From assembly GCA_965216365.1 (NCBI GenBank), contig CBDCFT010000022.1, positions 62,001-126,000 of the forward strand: 64,000 nt of DNA, given 5' to 3'. Below the pieces are notes generated by a model. It saw only the letters and a list, made by a program, of their open reading frames with translations, did not search any database and had not been told where the DNA came from. Position 1 is the first letter of the stretch. Each line of letters begins with the position of its first letter. The position numbers were made by a program, and so were the translations under genes. The DNA comes from CBDCFT01 sp965216365. GTDB taxonomy: Bacteria; Pseudomonadota; Gammaproteobacteria; Arenicellales; CBDCFT01. This document shows positions 28,301 to 38,169 of the stretch, in pieces.

Positions 28301-29299
28301 ATGAATATTTCCATTTCCAGCGTAACAACGGCTGAAAACTCGATTTGCGCATTCACGCAAAAACTCGAAGATCACGGTCTGGGCCGGTTAACCCGCGACG
28401 TGTTGAGCGAGCTACAAGTCAATGTAGGACGACTATGCAATCAAGCCTGCGAACATTGCCATGTCGACGCTGGGCCGAAACGAAAAGAAATCATGACCTG
28501 GGCGACCATGCAGAAAATACTCGCATGGACCAGGGAAAACGACATCAAGCGGGTGGACATTACGGGCGGCGCACCGGAGATGAATCCTCATTTTCGCGAA
28601 TTCGTCGATGCGTTTATCGACATGGGCACGCAAGTTACGGCGCGTTGTAATCTGACCGTTCTATACGAACCTGGTCAGGATGGTTTAGCGCGGTGGTACG
28701 CGGACAGGAAAGTGCGCCTGGTGTGTTCCCTGCCCTGTTACAGTGAAATAAATGTCGATCAACAACGCGGCAAAGGCGTGTTTGGTAAGAGTATAAAAGC
28801 GTTGCAGGAACTCAATGCCGAAGGTTATGCACGGAATGCGGTACTGCCATTGGATCTGGTGTACAACCCAAACGGCCCCAGCCTGCCGCCCGACCAAGCA
28901 ACGCTTGAAGCCGCGTACAAACAGCGCCTTTTTGATGATTTCGGTATTGAATTCAATAACTTATTGACGCTGACGAATTTGCCGATTAATCGCTTCGCCC
29001 ATTATTTGCGGCGCACCGGCCAGTTCGACAGTTACTACGAATTGCTGATGGATAATTTTAATGCGCAAACCGTTTCTGCTTTGATGTGCCGTCATTTACT
29101 CAGCATCGATTGGTTAGGCAAAGTCTACGACTGCGACTTTAATCAAATGCTGGATTTACCGCTGGATGCTGCCCACGGCGATTACCTGTGGGACATCGAC
29201 AGCAAAAATCTCAAACACGCCAGTGTCATTGTTGGCGCCCACTGCTTTGGCTGCACCGCCGGCGCGGGAAGCAGTTGTGGAGGTGCTCTTACCAGTTAA
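28301..29299 (+). CDS. arsS: ArsS-type radical SAM protein (arsenosugar biosynthesis family)
   Basis: The 332-residue protein has the radical SAM cluster motif CNQACEHC at about residue 46 and the family's HCHVDAGPKR and TGGAPEMNPHFR stretches. A Cys-rich C-terminal region follows, with CRHLLS, YDCDFNQ and CFGCTAGAGSSCGG. ArsS enzymes are linked to arsenosugar and arsenolipid synthesis from methylated arsenic, usually next to arsM. Here no arsM is adjacent, so the substrate is uncertain. Some relatives carry selenocysteine in the C-terminal motif; here those positions are ordinary Cys codons and the frame ends in TAA. It faces a MerA-like flavoprotein gene. Confidence 0.82.
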   Translation: MNISISSVTTAENSICAFTQKLEDHGLGRLTRDVLSELQVNVGRLCNQACEHCHVDAGPKRKEIMTWATMQKILAWTRENDIKRVDITGGAPEMNPHFREFVDAFIDMGTQVTARCNLTVLYEPGQDGLARWYADRKVRLVCSLPCYSEINVDQQRGKGVFGKSIKALQELNAEGYARNAVLPLDLVYNPNGPSLPPDQATLEAAYKQRLFDDFGIEFNNLLTLTNLPINRFAHYLRRTGQFDSYYELLMDNFNAQTVSALMCRHLLSIDWLGKVYDCDFNQMLDLPLDAAHGDYLWDIDSKNLKHASVIVGAHCFGCTAGAGSSCGGALTS

Positions 29300-29377
29300 A
29301 TTCGTTCAACGCGTTTATACAAGCCTCTTTACTAAATTATAAGTAGATACGATATATACTTTTATCGCTTTTCGCAT

Positions 29378-30754
29378 TTAAACCTCTTCTAATTCCTGGA
29401 GCACCGTTGGTATCAGTTCAGCTACCGTCGGATGGATATGGACCGCTCGAGAAATAACAGTATAGGGCTGGTCGGTATACATGACATCCAGTATGCAGTG
29501 AATCGCTTCGTCACCACTAAGGCCTAGGATAGCTGCGCCGAGTATTTTATCGTTGTCAGCATCCACAATGACCTTCATGAATCCCCGAGTTTCTCCGAAC
29601 TCTCGCGCACGACCGACTCGCGTCATCATTCGTTTCCCTACGCGAATTTTATGTCCGGCTTTTTGCGCTTCACGTTCGGTCATTCCGACACGGCCCAATG
29701 GCGGGTCGATAAACAAGCCATAACACATGATGCGATCAGTCACTTTGCGCGGATGGTTATCAAACAGATTGGCCGCGACAATCTCATAGTCGTTGTACGT
29801 CGTGTGGGTAAAAGCACCACGCCCGTTCGCCTCACCCATAGCCCAAATATGAGGGACATTGGTGTATAATGTATCGTCGACTTTGATAAATCCCCGCTCA
29901 TCGAGTTCAACACCCGCATTTTCCAGACCCAGGTCATCGGTATTGGGCACTCGACCTACAGCCAACAGGAGATGGGAACCGACCTCTTCATCGGGACCTT
30001 CCTCACAACTCACACCAACCGCCACACCTGACTCCGTGGCGCGCACGGTGATGCACTCGGCCTTCATGCGAAATGCTACTCCCTCCCCTTCCAAAATTTC
30101 GCGAATGCTGTCGGAGACATCGTCGTCCTCACGCGGTATTAATCGATCCTGCATTTCGACAACAGTGACTTTGCTGCCAAAGCGACAATACATCTGTGCA
30201 AACTCAAGACCGATATAACTACCACCGATAATGATCAGATGCTCGGGTAAAGTATCTAAATCAAGCACGCTGGAGTTCGTTAAATATTCTATATCGTCCA
30301 ACCTTTCCCAATCCGGCACTCGCGCTCTGGCGCCGACATCCAGAAAAATCCTATCAGCCGTTACCTGTTGATCATTCACCACAATGGTTTGTGCATCGGC
30401 AAATCGGGCGTGCCCACGAATTAGATCCACGTTATCCATCCCCTCCAACCAATTAGTGACACCCGAATTGGAAACCCCTGCAATCTCGTCCTTGCGCGTT
30501 TTGACTCGTGCCATATCAACATCGATAGTTCCATCGATCTCCACACCGAATTCTTTCGCCTGTCGGGCGAGATAGGCGACGCGCGCGCTACCCACCAGCG
30601 TCTTGGTTGGGATACAACCGACATTGACACAAGTGCCACCCACCAGCTTGCGTTCAATAATGGCGACTTTCATTCCTTCTTGGTTCATACGGCCCGCCAG
30701 CGGAGGACCCGCTTGGCCGGTGCCAATCACAATAGCGTCATAGTGGTTTTGCAT
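29378..30754 (-). CDS. MerA-like FAD-dependent pyridine nucleotide-disulfide oxidoreductase
   Basis: The 458-residue protein has an FAD-binding start (AIVIGTGQAGPPLA) and the redox-active pair GGTCVNVGCIPTKT. It has an NAD(P) site (IIIGGSYIGLEFAQ) and the C-terminal dimer domain ending in HIHPTVAELIPT. A perfect GGAGG precedes the ATG at 30754. It has neither the N-terminal HMA domain nor the C-terminal Cys pair of true mercuric reductase, so mercury reduction is doubtful. It is also not in a 2-oxoacid dehydrogenase operon. Related enzymes are often annotated mercuric reductase or simply FAD-containing oxidoreductase. Confidence 0.88.
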   Translation of the reverse strand: MQNHYDAIVIGTGQAGPPLAGRMNQEGMKVAIIERKLVGGTCVNVGCIPTKTLVGSARVAYLARQAKEFGVEIDGTIDVDMARVKTRKDEIAGVSNSGVTNWLEGMDNVDLIRGHARFADAQTIVVNDQQVTADRIFLDVGARARVPDWERLDDIEYLTNSSVLDLDTLPEHLIIIGGSYIGLEFAQMYCRFGSKVTVVEMQDRLIPREDDDVSDSIREILEGEGVAFRMKAECITVRATESGVAVGVSCEEGPDEEVGSHLLLAVGRVPNTDDLGLENAGVELDERGFIKVDDTLYTNVPHIWAMGEANGRGAFTHTTYNDYEIVAANLFDNHPRKVTDRIMCYGLFIDPPLGRVGMTEREAQKAGHKIRVGKRMMTRVGRAREFGETRGFMKVIVDADNDKILGAAILGLSGDEAIHCILDVMYTDQPYTVISRAVHIHPTVAELIPTVLQELEEV

Positions 30755-30923
30755 CACATCCTCCGGCTAATAGTCGTTTTTCTAAAGTAGTGCCTATAGT
30801 TCGACAAAATCAATGGCCTTTGTTTCAACAGTATTTAATCTTTCTTTAGAGATAGTCTGACTAATTCAATCTTGTCATTTCGACCGTGAGGCCTGGACAG
30901 TGTCGGTTCCATTTTAGGGATGG

Positions 30924-31295
30924 GTGGGCCGACGATATGTCGTTCGAAATTTATTACAACTGGGTTTCTTCAGCACCGGTGTGCTCAGCACATTGGTGTA
31001 CCTCTATGCGGGATTTCCCGCCGTCGCCTCAGTGTTATTGGTTGTCAGTGCATTAGGTGCGACCATGTTGGACGGCATAGGCAATGTCTTGTTCTACAGA
31101 GCAGTCCGTGCCCGCGAGCGTTCGGAAATGACCACAGTGTTTGTGACCTATCGCGATCTTGGTCAGTTAGTCACCCCCGGTTTGTATTCCGTATTGCTCG
31201 CCTTTCTTACCTTACCCGTCGTGTTTTCCAGCGCCGCGATGTGGATGTTCGTTGCAGGCTATTTTTGCCGGTTTATTCCAAAGCGGATGCGATGA
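30924..31295 (+). pseudogene. 3' remnant of an MFS transporter
   Basis: The 123 codons read like the last four helices of an MFS permease: a GRR cytoplasmic loop, hydrophobic stretches, then a conserved NVLFYRAVRARERSEMTTVF loop and a basic C-terminus. In-frame TAG lies just upstream at 30915, and I find no N-terminal half in any frame of the preceding 160 bases. Full MFS proteins are about 400 residues, so this is a degraded end of a gene. Confidence 0.75.
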
Positions 31296-31782
31296 GAAAG
31301 CTACATAAAAATTGTGAGCAACAATAGACTTAAATTCTACTAATCCGTCGTCTGTTTTCTACTTCGTGTAAATCCGAGGGATTTTGGGTCTGTATCTACA
31401 ACTATCGATAACACTCTAAAATTGAAATATCAAATAACTTGTACAGACTCCAACACCTACCAATACTGCGATATACTGACTCCACGCCCTAGGAGTGCAC
31501 TAGAAAATCTCGTACCCCAATTGATAATTGGGTTAACCAAATTGCACTAAAGATCACGAAGCCGCGATATTTGGGCCAGGATTGTTAATAATAAAAGGAG
31601 ACAGTATCCCTCAAATGGCGTAAATAACGAATTGTGATCTCCAAAAAACCATGGTCAGATTGAGGCCGACTTTCCATTCACAAGAAATACTTTTCGATTC
31701 AATATCACTGAACCAAACATGGTCCAAGTTGGCGGTATGCGCAGGAAACTTGAAGCACATCAACTAAACGCAAAGTTGCCAT
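31296..31782. other. Non-coding, AT-rich stretch in a decayed zone
   Basis: Nearly 490 bases between the MFS remnant and the HNH pseudogene. I see no convincing frame, RNA gene, transposase remnant or terminal inverted repeat on either strand. Confidence 0.6.
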
Positions 31783-32452
31783 ATGGTACAAAGAAACCCT
31801 CATAAGGAAAAATGTATTTATTGTGGAAAATTCTCCAATCTAACAAAGGACCATGTTCCGCCCGCTTGTTTGTTTCCGAAACCAAGGCCCAGCAATTTAA
31901 TAACGGTTCAGAGTTGTCAAAATTGCAATAATGGATTCTCGCTTGATGATGAATATTTCAAAACTATATTCTCACTACGTGACGACCTAAACGATAATGT
32001 AGGCAAACCATTGAGGGATAGCGTATCTAGGATGCTTAAAAGATCACCAAAGTTTCGCGCGAAGATCTTGTCTCAAACTGAACTCATAAATGTAACAACG
32101 CCCGCTGGTATTGTACTACCGCGCACAATGAGAGGTATAAAACCAGATAAAAACCGCATTTTTTAGTGTGATCGAACGAATTACTAAAGGATTGTTCCAT
32201 CACCACTTTGGTCAGTGTATTCAGGCAAACTGGAATCTCACTGTGGGCCAATTACAAGAAGAAAATTTAAATGACAGCACTTTTAGGTTAGTGTAAAACG
32301 TTATGAATAGTGGGTGGCACACTATCCATGAAAATATTTTTAGATATTGCTACAAATCAGCATGGGAAAGTCAATTGAGTACAGTTTGGTTATTCGATAT
32401 CTATCAAGTTGCGGTTTTTATGGCTGTAACTGACGCTGAATATGAATCCTAA
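31783..32452 (+). pseudogene. Broken HNH-type endonuclease-like gene
   Basis: The first 127 codons encode a treble-clef HNH core: CIYCGKFSNLTKDHVPP followed by CQNCNNGFS. The frame then stops at a TAG at 32164 inside a run of six T. Dropping one T restores IFSVIERITKGLFHHHFGQ and 40 more codons to a TAA at 32294. Past that stop the same frame continues to 32452 with a hydrophobic, Trp-rich end (STVWLFDIY) typical of such proteins. So there are one frameshift and one nonsense codon in a protein of about 220 residues. The sequence is more AT-rich than its surroundings (24 G/C in the 60 bases from 32041), which suggests foreign origin. Its function is unknown. Confidence 0.75.
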
Positions 32453-32563
32453 TTCTGTGGAAGCAATCTCACCCGTGAACCATCTCAGGGTTTTCTTTTT
32501 GTACCTACGTCAATTCGACATAAACCCCAAAATTACACAGTAGATTATATATTCGTGTCCACC

Positions 32564-33355
32564 TTACCACTTATTCCGCAACTCTCTCAGCTTTAAAAAC
32601 ACCGTCTTTGCGTCAGGGTTTTCCGGCAAATCTGGAAACGACTGGCGTAACTTGGCGATGACCGTCTGGCTTTGCAGTCGGAAAAAGGTATTCACTTCTT
32701 TTTCCAATGCGAGATTAGTCACCAAAGCCTTGTCGGTGTCTTGATCTTTGACTGCTTCCAACAAACTTTTCGCGGCGAAATTGTCCGGTTCACGATCCAG
32801 GGTAAAGTTCAAGTTGTTAGCGATGTAGTCATGGCCTGGATAAATCTTGGTGAAATCGGGGAGACGTGATAGCTGTTCGGCAAATGTTGAATACAATTCG
32901 TTCGGGTGACCGCCGTTGTGACAATTGCCGGCACCCGCATTAAACAAGGTATCGCCACAAAACAGAGCGGGCGTGTCGGTGTCCGATAACAGGCAGACGT
33001 GGCTCATGGTATGTCCCGGTGTATCTAACACCTGTAAGGTCACGGTCTTGCCCACGCGAATGTCGTCACCAGCTTTTAACGGCCGATCTATGCCGGGTAT
33101 TGTCTCGAGGGCTTTGTAATGAGCTAGTAACTTTGCACCGGTCGCTTTTATCACGGCTTTGTTCCCGCCAGTATGATCACCGTGCTCATGGGTGTTCAAC
33201 ACTTGAGTAATCTCCCAACCCTTTTCCTTTGCGGTGGCCAGGCATTTGCGATGATCTAACGGATCAATTGCCAATGCCTCGCCGGTCTCGGCGCAGGCGA
33301 TCAAGTAGTTAAAGTTACGGTAAGCGTTGTTGGTCCAGATTTGTTCGACAATCAT
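32564..33355 (-). CDS. gloB: Hydroxyacylglutathione hydrolase (glyoxalase II)
   Basis: GloB hydrolyses S-lactoylglutathione, the second step of methylglyoxal detoxification. The 263-residue metallo-beta-lactamase fold has the metal motif THEHGDHTGGN near residue 56. Further ligands are in DTPGHTMSHV and FCGDTLF, and YPGHDY is also present. The C-terminal glutathione-binding helix domain is complete. It stands alone, 44 bases after rlmB. Confidence 0.95.
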   Translation of the reverse strand: MIVEQIWTNNAYRNFNYLIACAETGEALAIDPLDHRKCLATAKEKGWEITQVLNTHEHGDHTGGNKAVIKATGAKLLAHYKALETIPGIDRPLKAGDDIRVGKTVTLQVLDTPGHTMSHVCLLSDTDTPALFCGDTLFNAGAGNCHNGGHPNELYSTFAEQLSRLPDFTKIYPGHDYIANNLNFTLDREPDNFAAKSLLEAVKDQDTDKALVTNLALEKEVNTFFRLQSQTVIAKLRQSFPDLPENPDAKTVFLKLRELRNKW

Positions 33356-33399
33356 ATTTTAGTTTCCATCTTTGATTTCATATCATCATATTAGCCGAT

Positions 33400-34167
33400 C
33401 TATTCAGCTTGTAAACGCTGGCGACGCACTTCGAACAAAATTACACCGGCACTGACCGATACATTGAGGCTGCTGACGTCGCCAAACATGGGAATAGACA
33501 ATAATTGATCGCAGTTTTCACGAGTCAATCGGCGCAAGCCGTCACCTTCAGAACCCAATGCGATGGCTATCGGCCCGGTGTAATCAATCACGTCGCCGGA
33601 ATAAATGTCTGTGCAGACATCGTCACTGGCGCCAATAATCCAGATTCCCGTTTCACGCAGTTCATCCATAGTTCGCGCGAGATTAGCGACGCGATAGATC
33701 GGTACGATCTGACTCGCACCTGCGGAACTCGCGTGTACGACCGGTGTTATCGGGCAGGCATTGTCTTTTGGAACGATAATTGCATCGACACCTGCGCCAT
33801 CTGCTGCACGCAAACAGGCACCAAAATTATGCGGATCGGTGATACCGTCCAGAATTAACAACATGGGAGCGTGATCCAGTTGTTCGAGCAAACCAGCAAG
33901 ATCGTCAGCATTTTGCTCGGTGTACACCGCACGCGCCGCAACACCTTGATGCCGCGCATAACCTGTTAGCCGATCGAGATCGGTTTTGCCACTGTCACTG
34001 GTGGTAATATTTTTATCGCGTGCTAACTGTAACAAAGCACCCAGCCGTTTATTGCGTTTGTTCGAATCGACCAGCACTTCAATCACCGCATCGGACTTGT
34101 GTTGTAATAATTCGGTAACCGGATTAATCCCACAAACCACCGTTTCCTGCGCCGAATCTTTTTTCAT
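33400..34167 (-). CDS. rlmB: 23S rRNA (guanosine-2'-O-)-methyltransferase
   Basis: RlmB methylates G2251 of 23S rRNA. The 255-residue SPOUT protein has the N-terminal substrate-binding domain, then the three SpoU motifs: LDGITDPHNFGACLRAA, IALGSEGDGL and MFGDVSSLNVSVSAGV, which forms the SAM-binding knot. Its start overlaps the rnr stop by four bases, the usual rnr-rlmB pair. Confidence 0.96.
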   Translation of the reverse strand: MKKDSAQETVVCGINPVTELLQHKSDAVIEVLVDSNKRNKRLGALLQLARDKNITTSDSGKTDLDRLTGYARHQGVAARAVYTEQNADDLAGLLEQLDHAPMLLILDGITDPHNFGACLRAADGAGVDAIIVPKDNACPITPVVHASSAGASQIVPIYRVANLARTMDELRETGIWIIGASDDVCTDIYSGDVIDYTGPIAIALGSEGDGLRRLTRENCDQLLSIPMFGDVSSLNVSVSAGVILFEVRRQRLQAE

Positions 34168-36446
34168 CGTTTTTTTGCCTTCCGTTTTCGACGCCGTGTT
34201 GTTTTCTTCACTGTCTTTTTCTTTGACTTTTTGGCCCGCTTCCTGGGTGTTTCATATTCGTTCAATTCAAAATCAATCTTAGCCTCGTCCAGATTTACCG
34301 CCATCACACGAATATTGAGTTTATCGCCGAGACGAAACACGCGACCGCTGCGGTGACCCATCAAGCGGTATTTAAGTGGATCAAAATCATAATAGTCATC
34401 ACCCAGCGCGGTGACGTGGATCAAACCTTCGACAAATACCGAATCCAGTTGCACGAACAAACCGAACGCCGTAACCCCCGAAACCGTGCCGTCGAAGGTT
34501 GCGCCAATTTTATCCAGCATATATTCGGCTTTAAGCCATTGCACAGCATCGCGTGTCGCGTCGTCCGCACGCCGCTCGGTGAACGAACAATGATCGGCCA
34601 TCTCCGGCATGCTGATATGCGTTTTTGATTTTTTCGCTTTCGCCTGTTTATGAATCAGGGTTTTAATCGTTCGATGCACTACTAGATCCGGATAGCGGCG
34701 AATCGGCGAAGTGAAATGCGTGTACATCGGGTAATTCAACGCAAAGTGCTCGCCCTTCTCCGTGCTGTACATGGCTTGGCTCAAGCTGCGCAACAATACG
34801 GTTTGCACCAAACCTTCGATCTCCGGGCGCTTGCGTACATCGGCAACTGTTTTTGCATAGTCTTTCGCGCTGGGTGAATCGCCTCCACCGAGACGCAAGC
34901 CCAGGCCCGCCAAAAACTGGCGTAACTCCATCAACTTTTCACTACCCGGTGCATCATGCACACGATAAACCGCACCGCCGCGATCTTTTGAAATAAATTT
35001 CGCCGCCGCAACATTGGCCGCCAACATGCATTCCTCAATTAAACGATGTGCATGATTGCGATGCCGGGCACTGATATTTTTTATACGTGACTGTTTGTCG
35101 AACTCGATATAGGCTTCGGGTATTTCTAGATCGAGCGAACCCCGTTTCCCGCGTGCTGTTAACAAGGCCTGAAACACCGCATAAAGATTGTCCAATTGAG
35201 GTGCGGCGTGACTGTTTTTCTCGAGCGAATTCGCGTTTTTGCTGTCGAGATATGTCGCAACCTGGTTGTAGGTCAGTCTTGCGGTGGAGCGCATCACACC
35301 TTCAACAAATTTGGATGACGTCACCTCGCCCGATGGTGATACACGCATATCGCAGACCATGCACAAACGATCCTCATCAGGATTGAGCGAACACATGCCG
35401 TTGGACAGCGTCTCCGGCAACATGGGTAACACGCGATTGGGAAAATAAACCGAGTTACCGCGTTCATACGCTTCATTATCGAGATGGGTTCCCGATTTAA
35501 CGTAAAAACTCACATCGGCAATCGCCACCAGCAAGCGCCACCCTTTTCCCTTTGGCTCGCAATACACCGCATCATCGAAATCCCGCGCATCTTCACCGTC
35601 AATCGTGACCAATGGAATGTCGCGTAAATCAGTGCGACGCGGGAGTTCTTGCACAATGTCCGCTGAGGCCGCGTCTTTCGCTTCACGTGTGACACTGCGC
35701 GGAAACTTGTGTGGCAAATCGTATTTGCGAATGGCAATCTCATTCTCCATCCCCGGCGCCATGTGATCGCCCAAAATCTCGACTATTTTTCCAACAATAT
35801 GACGTTTTACAATCGGATGTTCGGTGATCTCCACTACGACAATCTGACCATTCTCAGCCTTGCCGGACTGATTGGGCGGAATATGGATGTCCTGTGGTAT
35901 GCGTTTTTCATCCGGTTGGACAAAACCAATGCCTTGTTCCAGCAAATAACGGCCAACTACATGTGGGTGGCTATCGATGACCTCGACTATCGCACCCTCG
36001 CGTTTACCCTTTTTGTCGACACGGGTGACGCTGGCCAGCACGCGATCCCCATGCAGCACCCGACGCATTTGTCGTGGCGACAAATACAAATCCGCTCCTT
36101 CTTCTTCTGGCACTACGAACCCGTAACCATCGGCATGACCAATCACCCGGCCTGTGACCAGATGCATGTCCCTGGGCAATGCATAACGCTTGCGCCGGTT
36201 TTGCATGATTTGACCGGCAGTCTGCATACGTTGCAATCGACCGCTTAAAGCGTCTTTGGCTTTTTTTCCACTGACTTCAAGCTGAAGGCAGATTTCGTCG
36301 AAAGTTGCCGGTTTGCCGAGCTGGGATAGCGCACTCACGATACGGCTACGGCCCGGAACGGTAATCTTTGATGTTTTTCCCGGCCTATCGGCGAAGCGTT
36401 GTTTTTTCCTTTGGTTTTTAGTCTTGTTCATTGATTTCGTTGACAT
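34164..36446 (-). CDS. rnr: Ribonuclease R
   Basis: RNase R is a processive 3'-5' exonuclease that degrades structured RNA. From the ATG at 36446 it has 760 residues (813 in E. coli). It has an N-terminal winged-helix region, cold-shock domains from about residue 90, the RNB domain with DARDFDDAVY near residue 300, an S1 domain near 640-725, and a strongly basic Lys-rich tail. A longer frame reaches to 36497 but overlaps the promoter region next to tRNA-Leu. Confidence 0.96.
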   Translation of the reverse strand: MSTKSMNKTKNQRKKQRFADRPGKTSKITVPGRSRIVSALSQLGKPATFDEICLQLEVSGKKAKDALSGRLQRMQTAGQIMQNRRKRYALPRDMHLVTGRVIGHADGYGFVVPEEEGADLYLSPRQMRRVLHGDRVLASVTRVDKKGKREGAIVEVIDSHPHVVGRYLLEQGIGFVQPDEKRIPQDIHIPPNQSGKAENGQIVVVEITEHPIVKRHIVGKIVEILGDHMAPGMENEIAIRKYDLPHKFPRSVTREAKDAASADIVQELPRRTDLRDIPLVTIDGEDARDFDDAVYCEPKGKGWRLLVAIADVSFYVKSGTHLDNEAYERGNSVYFPNRVLPMLPETLSNGMCSLNPDEDRLCMVCDMRVSPSGEVTSSKFVEGVMRSTARLTYNQVATYLDSKNANSLEKNSHAAPQLDNLYAVFQALLTARGKRGSLDLEIPEAYIEFDKQSRIKNISARHRNHAHRLIEECMLAANVAAAKFISKDRGGAVYRVHDAPGSEKLMELRQFLAGLGLRLGGGDSPSAKDYAKTVADVRKRPEIEGLVQTVLLRSLSQAMYSTEKGEHFALNYPMYTHFTSPIRRYPDLVVHRTIKTLIHKQAKAKKSKTHISMPEMADHCSFTERRADDATRDAVQWLKAEYMLDKIGATFDGTVSGVTAFGLFVQLDSVFVEGLIHVTALGDDYYDFDPLKYRLMGHRSGRVFRLGDKLNIRVMAVNLDEAKIDFELNEYETPRKRAKKSKKKTVKKTTRRRKRKAKKR

Positions 36447-36520
36447 AATGCAGGCCCGCCGGTAGAGTCGCGCCTCCCGCAATGGGTACACCAGCATGTT
36501 CTCTTGCTGGTACTAGCAGG

Positions 36521-36607
36521 GCCGAGGTGGCGGAATTGGTAGACGCGCTAGCTTCAGGTGCTAGTGGGGGCAACCCCGTGGAGGTTCAAGTCCTCTCCTC
36601 GGTACCA
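36521..36607 (+). tRNA. tRNA-Leu (anticodon CAG)
   Basis: The cloverleaf is complete: acceptor GCCGAGG with CCTCGGT (one G-T pair), anticodon stem CTAGC/GCTAG around the loop TTCAGGT, a long variable arm GGGGGCAACCCCG, the T loop GTTCAAGTC and an encoded CCA. The long variable arm and CAG anticodon identify it as tRNA-Leu. It diverges from rnr. Confidence 0.95.
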
Positions 36608-36799
36608 TTTAAGATATAGATTAAATCCGTTTACGTCGTTTTCATTCCTTTTTGGCTTTGCGCAATCACATTGTGGCGGGTCATAGCTATTTATCAGAAT
36701 TGAACGCAACAAATATTTGTTATCAATTATTAATGAAGTTTCCCTCAGTATAAGCGTTTAGTATCCGGGTAACATCTGACAAATCAGATAACCCCTAAT

Positions 36800-38095
36800 C
36801 TACGCATCAAACGGATGATGTTTGATAATCGTCGCGTTGCGCTCAGGCCCGGTAGAAACAATATCTATGGAACACCCGGCCAGTTCCTGTACTGCATTGA
36901 GATAGTTTTTAGCATTCGCTGGAAGTGCGTCGTAATCAGTAATGTCGGACGTGGGTTCGGACCAGCCCGGGAAATCCCGGTACACCGGTTCACAAGCATA
37001 TAACGCATCGGCGCTGTCAGGTGGCGTATCAACCAGCTCGCCGTCCAATCGATACTGTGTGCATAAACGAATGGTTTCGAGATCATCCAGCACATCAAGC
37101 TTGGTCACGCATAATGAATCAACGCTGTTGATTCGACACGCACGACGTAACGCAACCATATCCAACCATCCGCATCGTCTTGGCCGGCCCGTGGTCGCAC
37201 CGAACTCTACACCCTTCTCCGCCATGTGACGGCCATCCGCATCATCCAGTTCCGTCGGGAACGGGCCGCCGCCGACACGTGTGATGTAGGCTTTTGACAC
37301 AGCCAGAATACAACCCAATGCACGCGGTCCTAATCCCGTTCCACAAGCGGCGGCACCCGCGGTTGTATTCGACGATGTCACAAAGGGATACGTGCCGTGA
37401 TCGATATCGAGCAAACTGCCCTGGGCGCCTTCGAACATGATGACCTTATTCGCGGCGTTTAACTCATGCAACCTGCCAGCAACATCGCCAATAAGTGTTT
37501 GCAGTTGCGCGCCGTACGCTAGACATTCCTGCAACGTCTGCTCGAAGTCCGCTGGTTCGGCGGAGAAATAATTTTGTAGAGCAAAATTATGATAATCCAG
37601 TACTTGTCGCAACTTGTCTTCTAGGATAGAAGACTCCAGCAAATCACCGACACGCATGCCGCGACGCGCGACCTTATCTTCATACGCGGGTCCAATCCCT
37701 CTGCCGGTCGTTCCTATCGCGGCTTCACCCCGGGCTGATTCGCGAGCGGCGTCAAGCATGGCATGGTAAGGCAATATCACCGGACAAGCAGCGCTTACTA
37801 AAAGACGATCACGAATTGATACATCGCGTTGTTCGAGTTGTTCAATTTCTTTTAACAACGCGTCCGGCGCCAGCACGACGCCATTGCCGATCAAACATTG
37901 CACACCGTCACGCAAAACCCCCGAAGGAATCAAGTGCAACACGGTTTTTTCGCCGTTTATTACCAGCGTATGTCCGGCGTTATGTCCGCCCTGGAAACGT
38001 ACGACCGCGTCGGCGCGTTCGGTTAATAAATCGACAATTTTACCCTTGCCTTCATCGCCCCATTGAGCACCGATCAATACCACGTTATTCGCCAT
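36800..38095 (-). CDS. purA: Adenylosuccinate synthetase
   Basis: PurA joins IMP and aspartate using GTP on the way to AMP. The 431-residue protein (432 in E. coli) starts with GAQWGDEGKGKIVD and has the active-site GHNAGHT. It also has the IMP-binding GTTGRGIGPAYEDK, the switch loop around TSSNTTAGAAACGTGLGPR and the GTP-binding TKLDVLD. It is followed on the strand by a 190-base gap to tRNA-Leu and preceded by hisZ. Confidence 0.97.
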   Translation of the reverse strand: MANNVVLIGAQWGDEGKGKIVDLLTERADAVVRFQGGHNAGHTLVINGEKTVLHLIPSGVLRDGVQCLIGNGVVLAPDALLKEIEQLEQRDVSIRDRLLVSAACPVILPYHAMLDAARESARGEAAIGTTGRGIGPAYEDKVARRGMRVGDLLESSILEDKLRQVLDYHNFALQNYFSAEPADFEQTLQECLAYGAQLQTLIGDVAGRLHELNAANKVIMFEGAQGSLLDIDHGTYPFVTSSNTTAGAAACGTGLGPRALGCILAVSKAYITRVGGGPFPTELDDADGRHMAEKGVEFGATTGRPRRCGWLDMVALRRACRINSVDSLCVTKLDVLDDLETIRLCTQYRLDGELVDTPPDSADALYACEPVYRDFPGWSEPTSDITDYDALPANAKNYLNAVQELAGCSIDIVSTGPERNATIIKHHPFDA

Positions 38096-38169
38096 TGTGT
38101 ATCCCCAGTTGTTTCCTCAGTCTATCAACTTGTTTGCCATTCGCCGTTGTCATTCGAATGTAGCGTTTT

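Noticed and set aside
28301..29299. ArsS as a selenoprotein
   Set aside because: The C-terminal motif uses Cys codons throughout and the frame ends in TAA; no in-frame TGA needs readthrough.
29378..30754. The flavoprotein as lipoamide dehydrogenase or mercuric reductase
   Set aside because: There is no oxoacid dehydrogenase context, no HMA domain and no C-terminal Cys pair, so only the broader family is supported.
30760..32560. An insertion sequence in the decayed zone
   Set aside because: I found no transposase fragment, terminal inverted repeats or target duplication.
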